Assembly: GCA_035656495.1 (NCBI GenBank)
Contig: DASRSL010000013.1
Coordinates: 1 to 25,318 of the forward strand
DNA length: 25,318 nt
From: Roseiarcus sp035656495
GTDB lineage: Bacteria; Pseudomonadota; Alphaproteobacteria; Rhizobiales; Beijerinckiaceae
Direction: 5' to 3'
The translations under genes and the position numbers were made by a program. The notes under the pieces are model-generated. The model was not told the DNA's origin and did not search any database. It saw nothing but the letters and a program-made list of their open reading frames with translations. Below are positions 15,201 to 23,481 of this stretch, piece by piece. How positions within the stretch are numbered: the stretch's first letter is position 1; each line of letters begins with the position of its first letter.

Positions 15201-18200
15201 CGTGGCGTCGCATCTGGCGCAGGCTGCGGACTCGGCGGGCAGCGCCGTCGGCGCCCATGGAGACGAGCTTGTCGGGCGCATCGACGCCAGCAGCTCGCAG
15301 GCGGTCGAGACCCTTGGCCGGCATGCGGACGCCGTCGCTGCGCGTCTCGCCGAGGCCGCCGACGCGGTTCATTCGCAGGGCGACTCCGTCGCGACCCGTC
15401 TCGCCCAGACTTCCCTCATGATGCGGGCGGCGCTGGACGAACACGCCGAGGAAATCGTCGGCCGCATCGACGCCAATCGGATTCAGACGGTCGAGGCCAT
15501 CCGCGCCCAGGGCGGCTCGATCGCCGGCCGGCTGGGGGAGGCCGGCGATGCGCTCGCCCGCGACTTCGGCGATCGTTCCGAGTCCTTGCTCGACCGGCTG
15601 GACGCCGCCGGCGCCCGGCTTTCCGACACCGTGCTCGTTCACGGCGCGCACCTGGTCAGCCGCCTCAACGGCGCCTCCGACCGCCTGCAAGAGACGGTCA
15701 TCGAACGCGGCCAGGCCCTTCGTGAAGGCCTCGAGAGCTCGAGCGAACGCGTGGCGGCCCTTCTGCGCGATCGCGCCGCGGACGCTTCGGCGACTCTCGA
15801 TGCGGTTGCGATGCGATGGAGCGAGCAATTCGATTCGCGCCAACAGCAGTTGCGCGGCGCGATCGAGTACCAGAACGCCGCTGTCGAAGCGCTGATCGAA
15901 GAATCCACTCGCCGCATCTCGGCCGCCATGTCGGCCCAGGGGGCGACCACACAGTCGCAAATCGAGCGGGCGGCGGCGGAGTCGCTCGGCAAGCTCGACG
16001 CCGAAGCGGCGGAGGTCGGCCGCCGCTTCGTAACCCTCGCCAGCGACGCCGCCGCCAAGATCACGACCGGGGCGACCGACATCCACGAGGCCCTGACCGC
16101 GCAGGTCGCGTCATTCGAGGGCATCGTCGGCGAACGGGGCGCCCGCCTGGTCGAGTCCCTCACCAATCAGACGAAGGGGATGCGCGAGCAAGTGGAGACG
16201 CTCGATGATCTGGTCGGCGAACACGGCCACAGCGTCGTCGATCGCATCGCTGGTCACTCGAACGAGCTCAACGTCCGACTTTCCGACCATCTCGGCGCGC
16301 TGGATTCCATGCTGCAAGCCGGTCGCGAAGACTTCGACCAACGCTTCGGCGATCATCTCGAGGAGCTGTCCGCGACATCCGCCCAGCGTCTGGGGCAATT
16401 CGAGACCGCGTCGGCCGCGCACTATGATGCGCTCGATCAGGCGCTCGCCTCGCAGTCCCGGAGCATCCAGGTCTCGCTCGGCGATGGTCTTGTGCGGTTC
16501 GAGGGCGCAATCGAGGGACGCGGCGGCGACCTGGTGCGCCAGATCGGCGAACGAGCGGACGCGCTCGATCAGGCGTTCGCCTCGCAGTCCAGCCGCATCG
16601 AGGCGTCGCTCGGCGATGGCCTGGCGCGATTCGAGGGCGCAATCGAGGAACGCGGCGGCGATCTCGTGCAGCGGATCGGCGAGCAAGCGGACGCGCTCGA
16701 TCAGGCAGTCGCCTCGCAGTCGCGGCGCATCGAGGCGTCGCTCGGCGATGGCCTCGCGCGGTTCGAGGGCGCAATCGACGGGCGTGGCGGCGACCTCGTG
16801 CGCCAGATCGGCGAACGTGTGGAAGCGCTCGATCAGGCGCTCGCCACGCAGTCCCGGCGCATCGACGCCTCGCTCGGCGAGAATCTGGCGCGTTTCGAGG
16901 GCGCAATCGACGGACGCGGCGGCGACCTCGTGCGTCAGATCGGCGAACGGTCGGGAGCGCTCGCCGACGACCTTTCCGCCAAGCTCGGCGCGATCGAGGA
17001 GACTCTGGTCAGCCGGGGCGAAGCGATCGACGAGAGGCTCGGCCGCCGCAACGAGGAGGCCGCGGCCCTCTTCGATTCCCGCCTCCATGCGATCGAGGAG
17101 AGCGCCGAAGCCAGGCTCAACCAGCTGTCCGGCTCGCTCGAAGGCCTGCTCGCCCGCATCCAGGAAGGCCTCGCTCAGCGTGGTCGGGCGCTGTCGGAAA
17201 TCCTCGCCCGCAACACGCTCGAGGTCGCGCGCGCGCTCGGCGATGGCAGCCGCGAGATCGTTCAGGGCATGGACGCCAAGTCGGTCGAGATCGGTGAGAC
17301 GTTGCAGAAGAGGGCCGGCGAATTGGCGGAAACGGTCTCGGCGCTGGCGCAAGACATCAATGCGACGCTCTCCGGCCGCGTGGAGGACGTCTCGCGCTCG
17401 CTCAACGTCGGCGTCGACCGGCTCAAGGATCAAGTGGTCGCGCCGATGCAGGAGGTGAGCCAGCGGTTCGAAGCCAGCCGCTCGGAGCTCGAGCAGAAGG
17501 TCAGCGAGCACGCCCAGGGCGTTGGCGCCATGCTCCAGACGCATCGTGACGCGCTCGGCGCCGCGTTCGACCAGCACCACGCGACGATCGGGGCGACATT
17601 CGATCGCCATCGGGCCTCGCTCGCGGAAAGCGCGAAGCAGAGCGTGGAGGACTTCGACGCTCGCCTCTCCGCTCTCGCCGGCGCCGCCGACCGGAGCGCC
17701 CACATGCTGGACGCGAAGGTGGCGGATATGGCGGAGGCCGCCACCTGCAGCGCCGGCATGATCGACGAGCGGCTCACGGCCCGCATCCAGACGATGAGCG
17801 AGTCGCTGGCGCGCGCGGCGGCGGAGGCCGATTCGAGCTGGGCTGCGCGGGGAGGCGAACTCGCCGCCTCGATCGCTTCCCGAATCGACGAGCTGCATCG
17901 CATTATCGACGGCAAAGGCGCCGCTCTCATCGACGCGGCGGACCAGAGCGCCCGCGCCATCGACGAGCGGCTGTCTGGGTTGGCGGAGACGGCCGACCAC
18001 AGCGCGGGTTTGATCGACGCGCGGCTCGCGGCGCGCATCCAGACGATGAACGAGTCGCTGGCGAAAACCGCGGCCGAGGCCGACTCGAAGTGGGCGGCGC
18101 GGGGCGGCGAGCTTGCGGCCGCGCTCGCCTCCCAGGCCGACGCGCTGCAGCGCCTCGTCGACGGCAAGGGAGCCGAGCTGACGACTGCTCTGGTCGAGCG

Positions 18201-20130
18201 GGGCGAGAGCGCGTCGACGCAGATCGCCGGGGCGGCCGAGCGCGCCGTCCAGACGCTCGACCGTCAAATGGCGGATCTGACCGCGCTCTTGACCCGGCGC
18301 ACGGAGGAGTTGGTCGAAGCAGTGAGCGGAACCGCCGCCGACCCGGTGCGCGTCCTGAGCGCGCTTTCAGGTCAACTGAGGACAGAGGTGGCCAATTCGG
18401 GCGACGCGCTTCGCGCGGTGGCCGAAGATACGGCGAAGCGCTCCGGCGAAACGCTCGACGCTTTGCTGAAGCGTTTGACCGAGCAGGTCGAGCTGTCGGG
18501 CGCATCGCTGCGGGAGGCTGTCGCGCGCAGCGCCGAGGCGTCCGTCGGGACGCTCGCCGGGACCGGCGACCGGCTCCGCAACGAATTGACGCAGGCGATC
18601 GCCGACCTGGGCAAGACCAGCGCGGCGATCGATCAGACGGTTGCGGGAGCGGGCGAAAAGCTGTCCTCGGTGCAGGGCGGGTTGGCCGCAAGGGTCGAGG
18701 AGTTCCAGCGCGCTTTGGGAGGCATCGCCTCGCAAGTCGCGGCGCTCGGCCGACTCAGCTCGACGGCGCAAGCCGACGCGACCACGCTCACCTCGCAGCT
18801 CTCGAAGAATGCGGAGGCGCTTTCGCGGGCGGCGCAGGAACTCGCGGCGCAACAGCGGGAGCTCGGGGCGCAACAGCAGTCTGTCGACGCCGCGCTCGAG
18901 CGCCGGGGCGACACTCTTCGGGCGCTCGTCGGCGACCTCGCCGGCCGCAGCGAAGCCCTCGAAGCGACCTTGGCGCGTTTCGCCTCGAAGGTCGAGGACA
19001 GCTTCAACCGGGCCCGGGCGCGCGCGCAGGAGATCAGCGCCGCCCTGGCCTCGACGGCCAGGGGCGCATCGGTCGCCGTCGCCGGACAGTTCGAAACAAT
19101 TCGCGAGACGGCCGCCAAGGAGCATGACCGCACGGCGCAATCCCTGCAGGCGGCCATCGAGCAAACCAACGCGCAGCTCGCCGGCGCGCTCGATCACGCG
19201 GCCGGACGTTTCCGCCAATCGGTCGCCGAAGTGCAAGAAATGACGAGCCAGGTCCAGCGTGATCTCGAAGCGACGCGGCGGGAACTGCGCCGCGGCGTGC
19301 TGGAGCTGCCGCAGGAGACGAGCGAGACGGCCGAGGCGATGCGCCGGGTCGTCTCGGACCAGATCCGAGCGCTGAAGGAGATCGCCGCGCTGGTGAACGA
19401 TTCAGGGGCCCATTTCGACGTCGCCGAGCCGGTCGCAATCGCCGCGCCGGCGACCGCCACCGCGGGCTTCGAACAGTCCCTGCCCCGGCCGGCCGAACCT
19501 GCCCGCGTCGTCGCGTCGCCGCCTCTGCGCAAGGCGCCGTTGGCCGGCGCCGTCGAAACGATGGCGCCCGCGGCCGTCGTTCCCCTAGCGCCGCCGAGGG
19601 CGCCCGGGCCGATCGCCGCTTCCGGCGAGGCGTCTTCTCCGGCGCACGCACAGCCGGCAATTGCTGTTCCTCCGGGCGGGCCTCCGTGGCAGCCGCCTCC
19701 GGCGCTCGGCCGGACGCAGGTCGGATGGCTCTCGAACCTGCTCGAGGCGGCCTCGCGTGACGAGCCGGAGAGGCCGATGGCGCCGCACGGATACGAAACG
19801 CTGGAAGCGCTGACGCACGGCATCGCCGGCCTCATCGACAATGTCGCGGCTGTCGAGATGTGGGATCACTGGCGTCGGGGCGACGCTGCGGCGGTGTCGC
19901 GCCGCCTCTACACCGAGGCGGGACAGCAGGCGTTCGACGAAATTCGCCGCCGGTACCGCGCCGACCCGCAATTCCAGGACGCTACCATTCGTTATGTGCA
20001 GGAGTTCGAGCGCCTCCTCGCCAAGGTCAGCCAGAACGACCGCGACGGCTCACAGTGGCGCGCCTATCTGCTGTCGAACACCGGCAAGGTCTACACGATC
20101 CTGGCCCATGCCTCGGGGCGGCTGGACTAA
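12289..20130 (+). CDS. Giant membrane-anchored coiled-coil protein, GPR/RgsE-like polar growth ring protein
   Basis: This protein has 2613 residues. The N-terminus (1-110) is soluble and Pro/Ala-rich. Two hydrophobic segments follow at about 114-138 and 157-177. The rest, to about 2380, is almost uninterrupted Ala/Glu/Arg-rich helix, then a Pro-rich linker (about 2381-2497) and a conserved-looking C-terminal domain (about 2500-2613, with MWDHWRRGD and QWRAYLLSNTGKVYTIL). This plan matches the Growth Pole Ring protein of Agrobacterium (about 2100 residues, apolipoprotein-like repeats, related to TipN) and RgsE of Sinorhizobium, needed for unipolar growth. The start is the ATG at 12289 with gaggcggga upstream. 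Large parts consist of 44-residue repeats (four 11-residue turns), annotated separately. Orthology is inferred from architecture. Confidence 0.8.
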   Translation: MAKQNSATDAVSAAMSAIESALNLADDDALPALSAEKAAVSPPVARQAAPAPVLKPSAPQAEPAQLLRPASPPAPQVNEGEPKPIIPSAPPANDDRETVGAILQAMNAGPESPTPFILAVAGSLAWLAICGLYGYLSVWPTVSSTPFAQTLFRPETPLLALAALGPIFFLFGFAALARRLGELRQSARAISQIAVRLAEPESSAGEHVATLSQAIRRELTSMGDGIERALARAAELETRVKSEVSTLERSYSDNERKIRSLIAEMADQREAIVASGTRVRDSIANARTGISTDLDSAGANLSERLTETGKRIAASLGSSSEEIAAAMSRSGSAAVERIITEGTQVAASIAGIGESLAGRLGETSQKAADDILERVGDVDARVKTAGDVLVAKMDARSEDLVARINASQTSIVGSIGVHADSLVSRIDESGVRATDAIISHSDAAADRLAEASASMTDAIGAHADAVIGRVRTSSAEVVDAIRVHGGGVAARLAEAADEARSAVGAHADDVVGRITASTADAVDAILGHGESVATRLAETSETMSGAIGAQADEIVGRIAASGAEAVRAMRGHGNSVTAELEEASSAMSGALGSHADEIVERFRSSGAETVDAIAWHADSAAARLADASQTMSSAVGAHADDIIERISATSTDAVGAIEGHGDRVAARLAEATQIMSGAVGAHADEIIERISGVSTDAVGAIEGHGDRVAARLAEATQTLSGAVGAHADEIIERISGASTDAVGAIEGHGESVAARLADAIQTVSGAVGAHAEEIIGRINGASTDAVDAIGGHGDRVAARLADAAQTMSIAVRGQADEIVGRINATSTEAVGAIVRHGDRVAARLAETAQITSGAVGAQADEIVGRINASAAEAVEAIEGHGGGVAARLVEASRAVSAAVGDHAEEVVDRIVSSGARAAESIREQESAATAQFVASSLALSGAFGAHANEVVGRINASSEQALAAIRANGDAVASHLAQAADSAGSAVGAHGDELVGRIDASSSQAVETLGRHADAVAARLAEAADAVHSQGDSVATRLAQTSLMMRAALDEHAEEIVGRIDANRIQTVEAIRAQGGSIAGRLGEAGDALARDFGDRSESLLDRLDAAGARLSDTVLVHGAHLVSRLNGASDRLQETVIERGQALREGLESSSERVAALLRDRAADASATLDAVAMRWSEQFDSRQQQLRGAIEYQNAAVEALIEESTRRISAAMSAQGATTQSQIERAAAESLGKLDAEAAEVGRRFVTLASDAAAKITTGATDIHEALTAQVASFEGIVGERGARLVESLTNQTKGMREQVETLDDLVGEHGHSVVDRIAGHSNELNVRLSDHLGALDSMLQAGREDFDQRFGDHLEELSATSAQRLGQFETASAAHYDALDQALASQSRSIQVSLGDGLVRFEGAIEGRGGDLVRQIGERADALDQAFASQSSRIEASLGDGLARFEGAIEERGGDLVQRIGEQADALDQAVASQSRRIEASLGDGLARFEGAIDGRGGDLVRQIGERVEALDQALATQSRRIDASLGENLARFEGAIDGRGGDLVRQIGERSGALADDLSAKLGAIEETLVSRGEAIDERLGRRNEEAAALFDSRLHAIEESAEARLNQLSGSLEGLLARIQEGLAQRGRALSEILARNTLEVARALGDGSREIVQGMDAKSVEIGETLQKRAGELAETVSALAQDINATLSGRVEDVSRSLNVGVDRLKDQVVAPMQEVSQRFEASRSELEQKVSEHAQGVGAMLQTHRDALGAAFDQHHATIGATFDRHRASLAESAKQSVEDFDARLSALAGAADRSAHMLDAKVADMAEAATCSAGMIDERLTARIQTMSESLARAAAEADSSWAARGGELAASIASRIDELHRIIDGKGAALIDAADQSARAIDERLSGLAETADHSAGLIDARLAARIQTMNESLAKTAAEADSKWAARGGELAAALASQADALQRLVDGKGAELTTALVERGESASTQIAGAAERAVQTLDRQMADLTALLTRRTEELVEAVSGTAADPVRVLSALSGQLRTEVANSGDALRAVAEDTAKRSGETLDALLKRLTEQVELSGASLREAVARSAEASVGTLAGTGDRLRNELTQAIADLGKTSAAIDQTVAGAGEKLSSVQGGLAARVEEFQRALGGIASQVAALGRLSSTAQADATTLTSQLSKNAEALSRAAQELAAQQRELGAQQQSVDAALERRGDTLRALVGDLAGRSEALEATLARFASKVEDSFNRARARAQEISAALASTARGASVAVAGQFETIRETAAKEHDRTAQSLQAAIEQTNAQLAGALDHAAGRFRQSVAEVQEMTSQVQRDLEATRRELRRGVLELPQETSETAEAMRRVVSDQIRALKEIAALVNDSGAHFDVAEPVAIAAPATATAGFEQSLPRPAEPARVVASPPLRKAPLAGAVETMAPAAVVPLAPPRAPGPIAASGEASSPAHAQPAIAVPPGGPPWQPPPALGRTQVGWLSNLLEAASRDEPERPMAPHGYETLEALTHGIAGLIDNVAAVEMWDHWRRGDAAAVSRRLYTEAGQQAFDEIRRRYRADPQFQDATIRYVQEFERLLAKVSQNDRDGSQWRAYLLSNTGKVYTILAHASGRLD
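13591..15438 (+). repeat. Fourteen phased 132-bp (44-residue) repeats in the GPR-like gene
   Basis: The codons for the D-A-(I/V)-x-x-H-(G/A) segment recur at 13591, 13723, 13855 and so on to 15307, fourteen times at exactly 132 bp. A typical unit reads DAVGAIEGHGDRVAARLAEA, then TQ..SGAVGAHADEIIERI, then SG.ST. They cover residues about 435-1050. The units between about 14119 and 14911 are the most alike, which suggests recent duplication or gene conversion. A unit of 44 is four hendecads, matching apolipoprotein-style amphipathic helices. A further related unit begins at 15493, out of phase because of an 18-residue insertion. Confidence 0.92.
16429..16956 (+). repeat. Second array: four phased 132-bp repeats with another sequence
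   Basis: The motif gcgctcgatcag recurs at 16429, 16561, 16693 and 16825, exactly 132 bp apart, and a degenerate fifth unit begins at 16957. Each unit encodes ALDQA.ASQS.RI.ASLG followed by LARFEGAI..RGGDLVRQIG, again 44 residues (residues about 1381-1556). The sequence differs from the first array, but the period is the same, so the period seems to be a structural constraint. Confidence 0.92.
17689..18180 (+). repeat. 252-bp (84-residue) direct duplication in the GPR-like gene
   Basis: The codons for ID.RL.ARIQTM.ESLA and then AAEADS.WAARGGELAA occur at 17761 and again at 18013, 252 bp apart. The flanking SA...LD/ID...L..A stretches match with the same offset (17689 and 17941). Two copies of an 84-residue unit are therefore present. 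This period is twelve heptads and differs from the 44-residue arrays. Confidence 0.85.
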
Positions 20131-20145
20131 GGCCGGCGCGGCACA

Positions 20146-20262
20146 GTCCCTTCTCCCCGCTTGCGGGGGAAGGCTAGGATGAGGGGCTTGGCGAGTTCGA
20201 ACCGAGCGGCCAATCGCCACGCCCTCACCCCATTCCTCCCCCGCAAACGGGGCGAGGGGGAC
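20146..20262. repeat. Inverted pair of about 48-bp palindromic elements between convergent genes
   Basis: The left copy (20146-20194, beginning gtcccttctccccgc) and the reverse complement of the right copy (20262-20214, beginning gtccccctcgccccg) are clearly alike over their length, through gatgaggggc/ggtgagggcg to tggcga. Each copy also holds its own hairpin of the form ccccgc-tt-gcgggg. I recall this as a widespread interspersed element of Hyphomicrobiales. It lies between the convergent GPR-like gene and the secreted protein gene and may serve as a bidirectional transcript end. Confidence 0.8.
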
Positions 20263-20270
20263 TGCCTGCC

Positions 20271-20777
20271 TCAGCCGTGGCGCTTGAGATCGATGCGGAC
20301 GTCGGAAATGTCGCCGCCGCGAGGCTGGATGCTGACGGTTTGACTCCGGCCGTTGGAGGCGAGCGAGATCGCCGCAGTGAACGTCGGGGCGACGATCTCG
20401 CCCTCGAACCGGCCCTCCGAGATGCGCCCCGTCATGTGGCCGTTGAGATCGCGGCCCGTTTCCCGCCAGTACCCCTGGACCGATCCTCCGGAGGCTTCGA
20501 CATAGCTGTGGATATCGAGCTTGAAGCTTTCGCTGGCGCAAACGATCGTCTGGTTGAGCGCCGCGCCGCCCTTGGCCTCCACATATTCCGCGCGGCAGCG
20601 GATCGACTCGCGATGGCCGTTCGATCCGACGATCTGACCGCCGCCGCTCCACTCGCCGAGGAATCCCTGGAACGGTCCGGCTGCGAGCGCCGCGGACTGC
20701 GCCGCCGCGAGAACCATCGCCGCAAGGCCCAACGCCTTCAAGGGCGGCGTGCGAAGCGAAATCCGGGTGGCGGACAT
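20271..20777 (-). CDS. Secreted protein of unknown function
   Basis: This 168-residue protein has a clear Sec signal peptide: a basic start (MSATRISLRTPPLK), a hydrophobic core (ALGLAAMVLAAAQSAALA) and a likely cleavage after the ALA near residue 33. The mature part starts near GPFQGFLGEWSGGGQIVGSN and contains alternating polar/hydrophobic strands (IRCRAEYVEA, FKLDIHSYVEA, GRFEGEIVAPTFTAAISL), suggesting a small beta-barrel or lipocalin-like fold. Two cysteines flank the second strand region and could form a disulphide. The ATG at 20777 has an agagga ribosome binding site. The gene begins 26 bases after the exporter stop and is probably co-transcribed with it. I do not recognise a named family; a periplasmic partner of the exporter is possible. 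Confidence 0.7.
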   Translation of the reverse strand: MSATRISLRTPPLKALGLAAMVLAAAQSAALAAGPFQGFLGEWSGGGQIVGSNGHRESIRCRAEYVEAKGGAALNQTIVCASESFKLDIHSYVEASGGSVQGYWRETGRDLNGHMTGRISEGRFEGEIVAPTFTAAISLASNGRSQTVSIQPRGGDISDVRIDLKRHG

Positions 20778-20803
20778 GGTCGTCCTCTTTGTTTGCGCTT
20801 GAA

Positions 20804-23233
20804 TCAAACGGGAGCCGGCGGGCTCTTCCGCCGGCCGAGCCTCAGAAGGAATGTGACGACGGGCCTCAGGATCAGGAGATCGGCGGCGAGCGCCGCGAGC
20901 ATCGCGAGCGCGCCCAGCCAGCCGAACAGGCGAAGCGGCGGAAGGTCGGAGAAGACGAGCGCCGCGAGCCCGCAGGCGAGCACGAGGGCGGTCAGGATGA
21001 GCGCCGGCCCCATGAGCACCGTCGCTCGCTCGACGGCGATCGCCGGATCCTCATCGCCCCGTCTTTCCTGCGTCATGCGGTTGAGGAAGTGGATGGTCGC
21101 GCTCAACCCCAGGCCGAACGAGACGAAGAGCGCGACGACGCCGGAGAATTGCAGGCCGTAGCCGAACAGCCTCAAGAGCGAACCCCCGGCGACGACGGGG
21201 AAGACCCCCGACGGCAGGCAGGCGAGGCCGACGCGGGGCGAGCGGAACGCAAGCCCGATGAAAGCGGCGATGAAAGCGAATTCGACCGTCAGGGCCCGGT
21301 TCAGTTTGTCGATCATGCCGGCGCTGTTCTGCGCGGCGATCACGGAGAGTCCGGTCACGGCGATCCCGTAGCCGGGATCGGCCTTGCGCACGGCGTTGAG
21401 CCGCCGTTCGAGCTCATCGACGATGGGAACGAGGTTGGTCAGGCTCTTGTCGGGCACGAGGCCGAAGACGACGACCGAGTTCCCGTCCTTTGCGATGAAA
21501 CGGCGCACGAGAAAGACGGGAAGTTCGTCTACGTATTGGCGGAGCGCATCGACGCCCGTCAGCCCCATCTGCTCGACGAGCCAGCGCCTGAGCGAGTCGA
21601 GCGACCACACGTTGCCGACCCCTGGCTGGCTTTCCAGAACGCGTTGGACGTCGGCGATGGTCGCCAGCGTCTGCGGCGTATAGAGGCCCATCCCCGGAGG
21701 GAATGTGATCAATGCTTCGACCGGATTCGAGCCGCTGATCTGCGCATCGAGCCGGCCACTCGCCGCCACCGCCTGCTCCTTGTCGGGCACTTGATCGGCG
21801 AGACGATAGCTCGGCTCGAGGCCGGCATAGAAAGCCGCGAGGGCGGCCACGACTGTCAGAGCAAGCAGGCTGAAAAGGGCCGGACGGCTGACCATGCGCC
21901 GAGCGATCCAGTCGCAGAAGCGGCGGAGCGTGGCCACTCCCGGGTCCGCGGCTCTCAACCTCGCGATGAGGCGCGCCTCGTCACGGACAAGCAGAACGCC
22001 GAATGTCGGAACGAGCGAGAGAACGGTGACGAGCGCGATGGCGGTCGACAGGAATCCCGCCTCGCCGAAGCCGCGAATGAGGTCGCTCGAAGCGGCGAGC
22101 AGACCAAGCAGGGAGAGGCCCGCTGCGGCGTGCGTAAGGACGCAGGCCGGTCCGACGATCAGAATCGCGTTGCGGAAGGCGGTCCGCTTGTCCTTGCCCG
22201 CCATCAACTGATCGCGCGCCGCGAAGGTGAGCTGCATGCTGTCGGAAAAGCTGATCACCATGATGAGCGGCGTCATCACGTTGAGGAACATGTTGAGGCG
22301 GAATCCCAGCCACCCGAGGGCGCCGAGCGCGAAGACGATCGCGAGCAGCGGCGGCGCGGCGGCGACCAGCACCAGTGACAGGCGGCGGAAGAAGAACGCG
22401 GCAATCGCGCATCCGAGCGCGAAACCGACGGCGTTGTAAAGGATGCGGTCGCGCTCGAGGGCGTGGCGGATTTCGAGCTGCATGACCGGCACGCCGGTCA
22501 GCTCCGCCGTGAGGCCGGTCCCCTGCAGGTCTTCCTCCGCCGTCCGGCGGATGTCGTTCACGACCGCCTCGAGCCTGCCGCCGTCGACGGCGGAGCGCTC
22601 GAGCGAAAGGATGACGACGGCGAGCCGGCCGTCGTCCGAGAGCAGCTTGCCGCGGATGATCTCGTTCTTCTTCACCCGGTCGATCAGCTGGTGGTAGGCG
22701 CTCCCCTCCGGCAGCGGATCGGAGAACAGGGGCTCCGGCATGCCCCCCTGCGGGGCAGGCTGGCGCGCGGAGAACATCGAGAGGGCGCCGCGCGTGCCGT
22801 CGATCAGCTGCACGTCGGTGACAACGTCGCGCAGCTTGTCGACGGAGGCGCGGTCGAGCAGCGATTGGCCGCTCGCGACGATCATGACGTCGTATTCGCT
22901 CGAGGGGAAATCGCGCGAGACCTGCTCGAACTGTTGGAACGCCGGATCCTCCGACCGGAACAGCTGGCTCAGCGAGTCGTCGGTCTTGATGCGTTGGATT
23001 CCCAGGACGGCCAGAACGGCGAGCGCGAGCGCGACGAGAACCGTCGCCGCCGGCGCCTTGAACGGAACAAGCGCCAAGCGCTCGAGTCCGAGCGCGATTC
23101 CGCGCCCGGCCTTTGGCGGCTCGGCGGACCGAACAACAAAATCCAGCGCTTTCAGCTCCCGCTCCTTCGTCGAAGGCGCCTCGATCCAAACGAGAAGGCA
23201 AGTCAGCCATATGCCGATACGGACAGCAAGCAT
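20804..23233 (-). CDS. MMPL/RND-superfamily exporter
   Basis: This protein of about 809 residues has the two-fold repeated RND layout. A first membrane segment at about 60-79 is followed by a large periplasmic domain starting DDSLSQLFRSEDPAFQQFEQ. A five-helix block follows (from ILYNAVGFALGCAIAAFFF to VTVLSLVPTFGVLLV), then a second single helix and periplasmic domain (LEPSYRLADQVPDKEQAVAA) and a final five-helix block. ISFSDSM in the fourth helix carries an Asp where these proton-driven exporters have their relay acid. It resembles predicted RND exporters (COG1033) and the hopanoid-transporter group more than drug pumps, since no membrane-fusion or outer-membrane partner is adjacent. The start is uncertain: the ATG at 23233 has no good ribosome binding site. 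The cargo is unknown; lipids are usual for the group. Confidence 0.85.
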   Translation of the reverse strand: MLAVRIGIWLTCLLVWIEAPSTKERELKALDFVVRSAEPPKAGRGIALGLERLALVPFKAPAATVLVALALAVLAVLGIQRIKTDDSLSQLFRSEDPAFQQFEQVSRDFPSSEYDVMIVASGQSLLDRASVDKLRDVVTDVQLIDGTRGALSMFSARQPAPQGGMPEPLFSDPLPEGSAYHQLIDRVKKNEIIRGKLLSDDGRLAVVILSLERSAVDGGRLEAVVNDIRRTAEEDLQGTGLTAELTGVPVMQLEIRHALERDRILYNAVGFALGCAIAAFFFRRLSLVLVAAAPPLLAIVFALGALGWLGFRLNMFLNVMTPLIMVISFSDSMQLTFAARDQLMAGKDKRTAFRNAILIVGPACVLTHAAAGLSLLGLLAASSDLIRGFGEAGFLSTAIALVTVLSLVPTFGVLLVRDEARLIARLRAADPGVATLRRFCDWIARRMVSRPALFSLLALTVVAALAAFYAGLEPSYRLADQVPDKEQAVAASGRLDAQISGSNPVEALITFPPGMGLYTPQTLATIADVQRVLESQPGVGNVWSLDSLRRWLVEQMGLTGVDALRQYVDELPVFLVRRFIAKDGNSVVVFGLVPDKSLTNLVPIVDELERRLNAVRKADPGYGIAVTGLSVIAAQNSAGMIDKLNRALTVEFAFIAAFIGLAFRSPRVGLACLPSGVFPVVAGGSLLRLFGYGLQFSGVVALFVSFGLGLSATIHFLNRMTQERRGDEDPAIAVERATVLMGPALILTALVLACGLAALVFSDLPPLRLFGWLGALAMLAALAADLLILRPVVTFLLRLGRRKSPPAPV

Positions 23234-23481
23234 AGACCGATAGCCAATTTTCGTCCCGACACAGGCCGCCGCAACGGATGAAGGGAGCGGTCGTCGGCTG
23301 GCAATGGGCGCTCCACATGCATGGCTTCGGCAGCCAGAAGAGTTCGCCGCGCGGGACGGCGCGCCTCTGAGAGAAAGCGCAGCGGAAGTGCAGCCGCCGA
23401 CGGCGCGCAACCGCATCCCTATCGACCAAGATCAGCGCCCGAAGCGGCGCGCCGCGCGTACGCGGCGTCGGCCGGCCGTTA

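Noticed and set aside
13591..15438. The regularly spaced repeats were considered as a CRISPR array.
   Set aside because: The whole 132-bp unit is repeated in frame within one open reading frame; there are no short identical repeats separated by unique spacers.
12684..18691. Very long open frames opposite or shifted within the GPR-like gene.
   Set aside because: GC-rich repetitive DNA keeps the other frames open. They give Arg/Ala-rich sequence without domains, and the plus-strand frame has a coherent membrane and coiled-coil design.
23234..23416. An N-terminal extension of the exporter frame by 61 codons.
   Set aside because: The extension is Arg/Ser/Cys-rich, lacks a ribosome binding site and does not look like the start of an RND protein; the start nevertheless remains uncertain.
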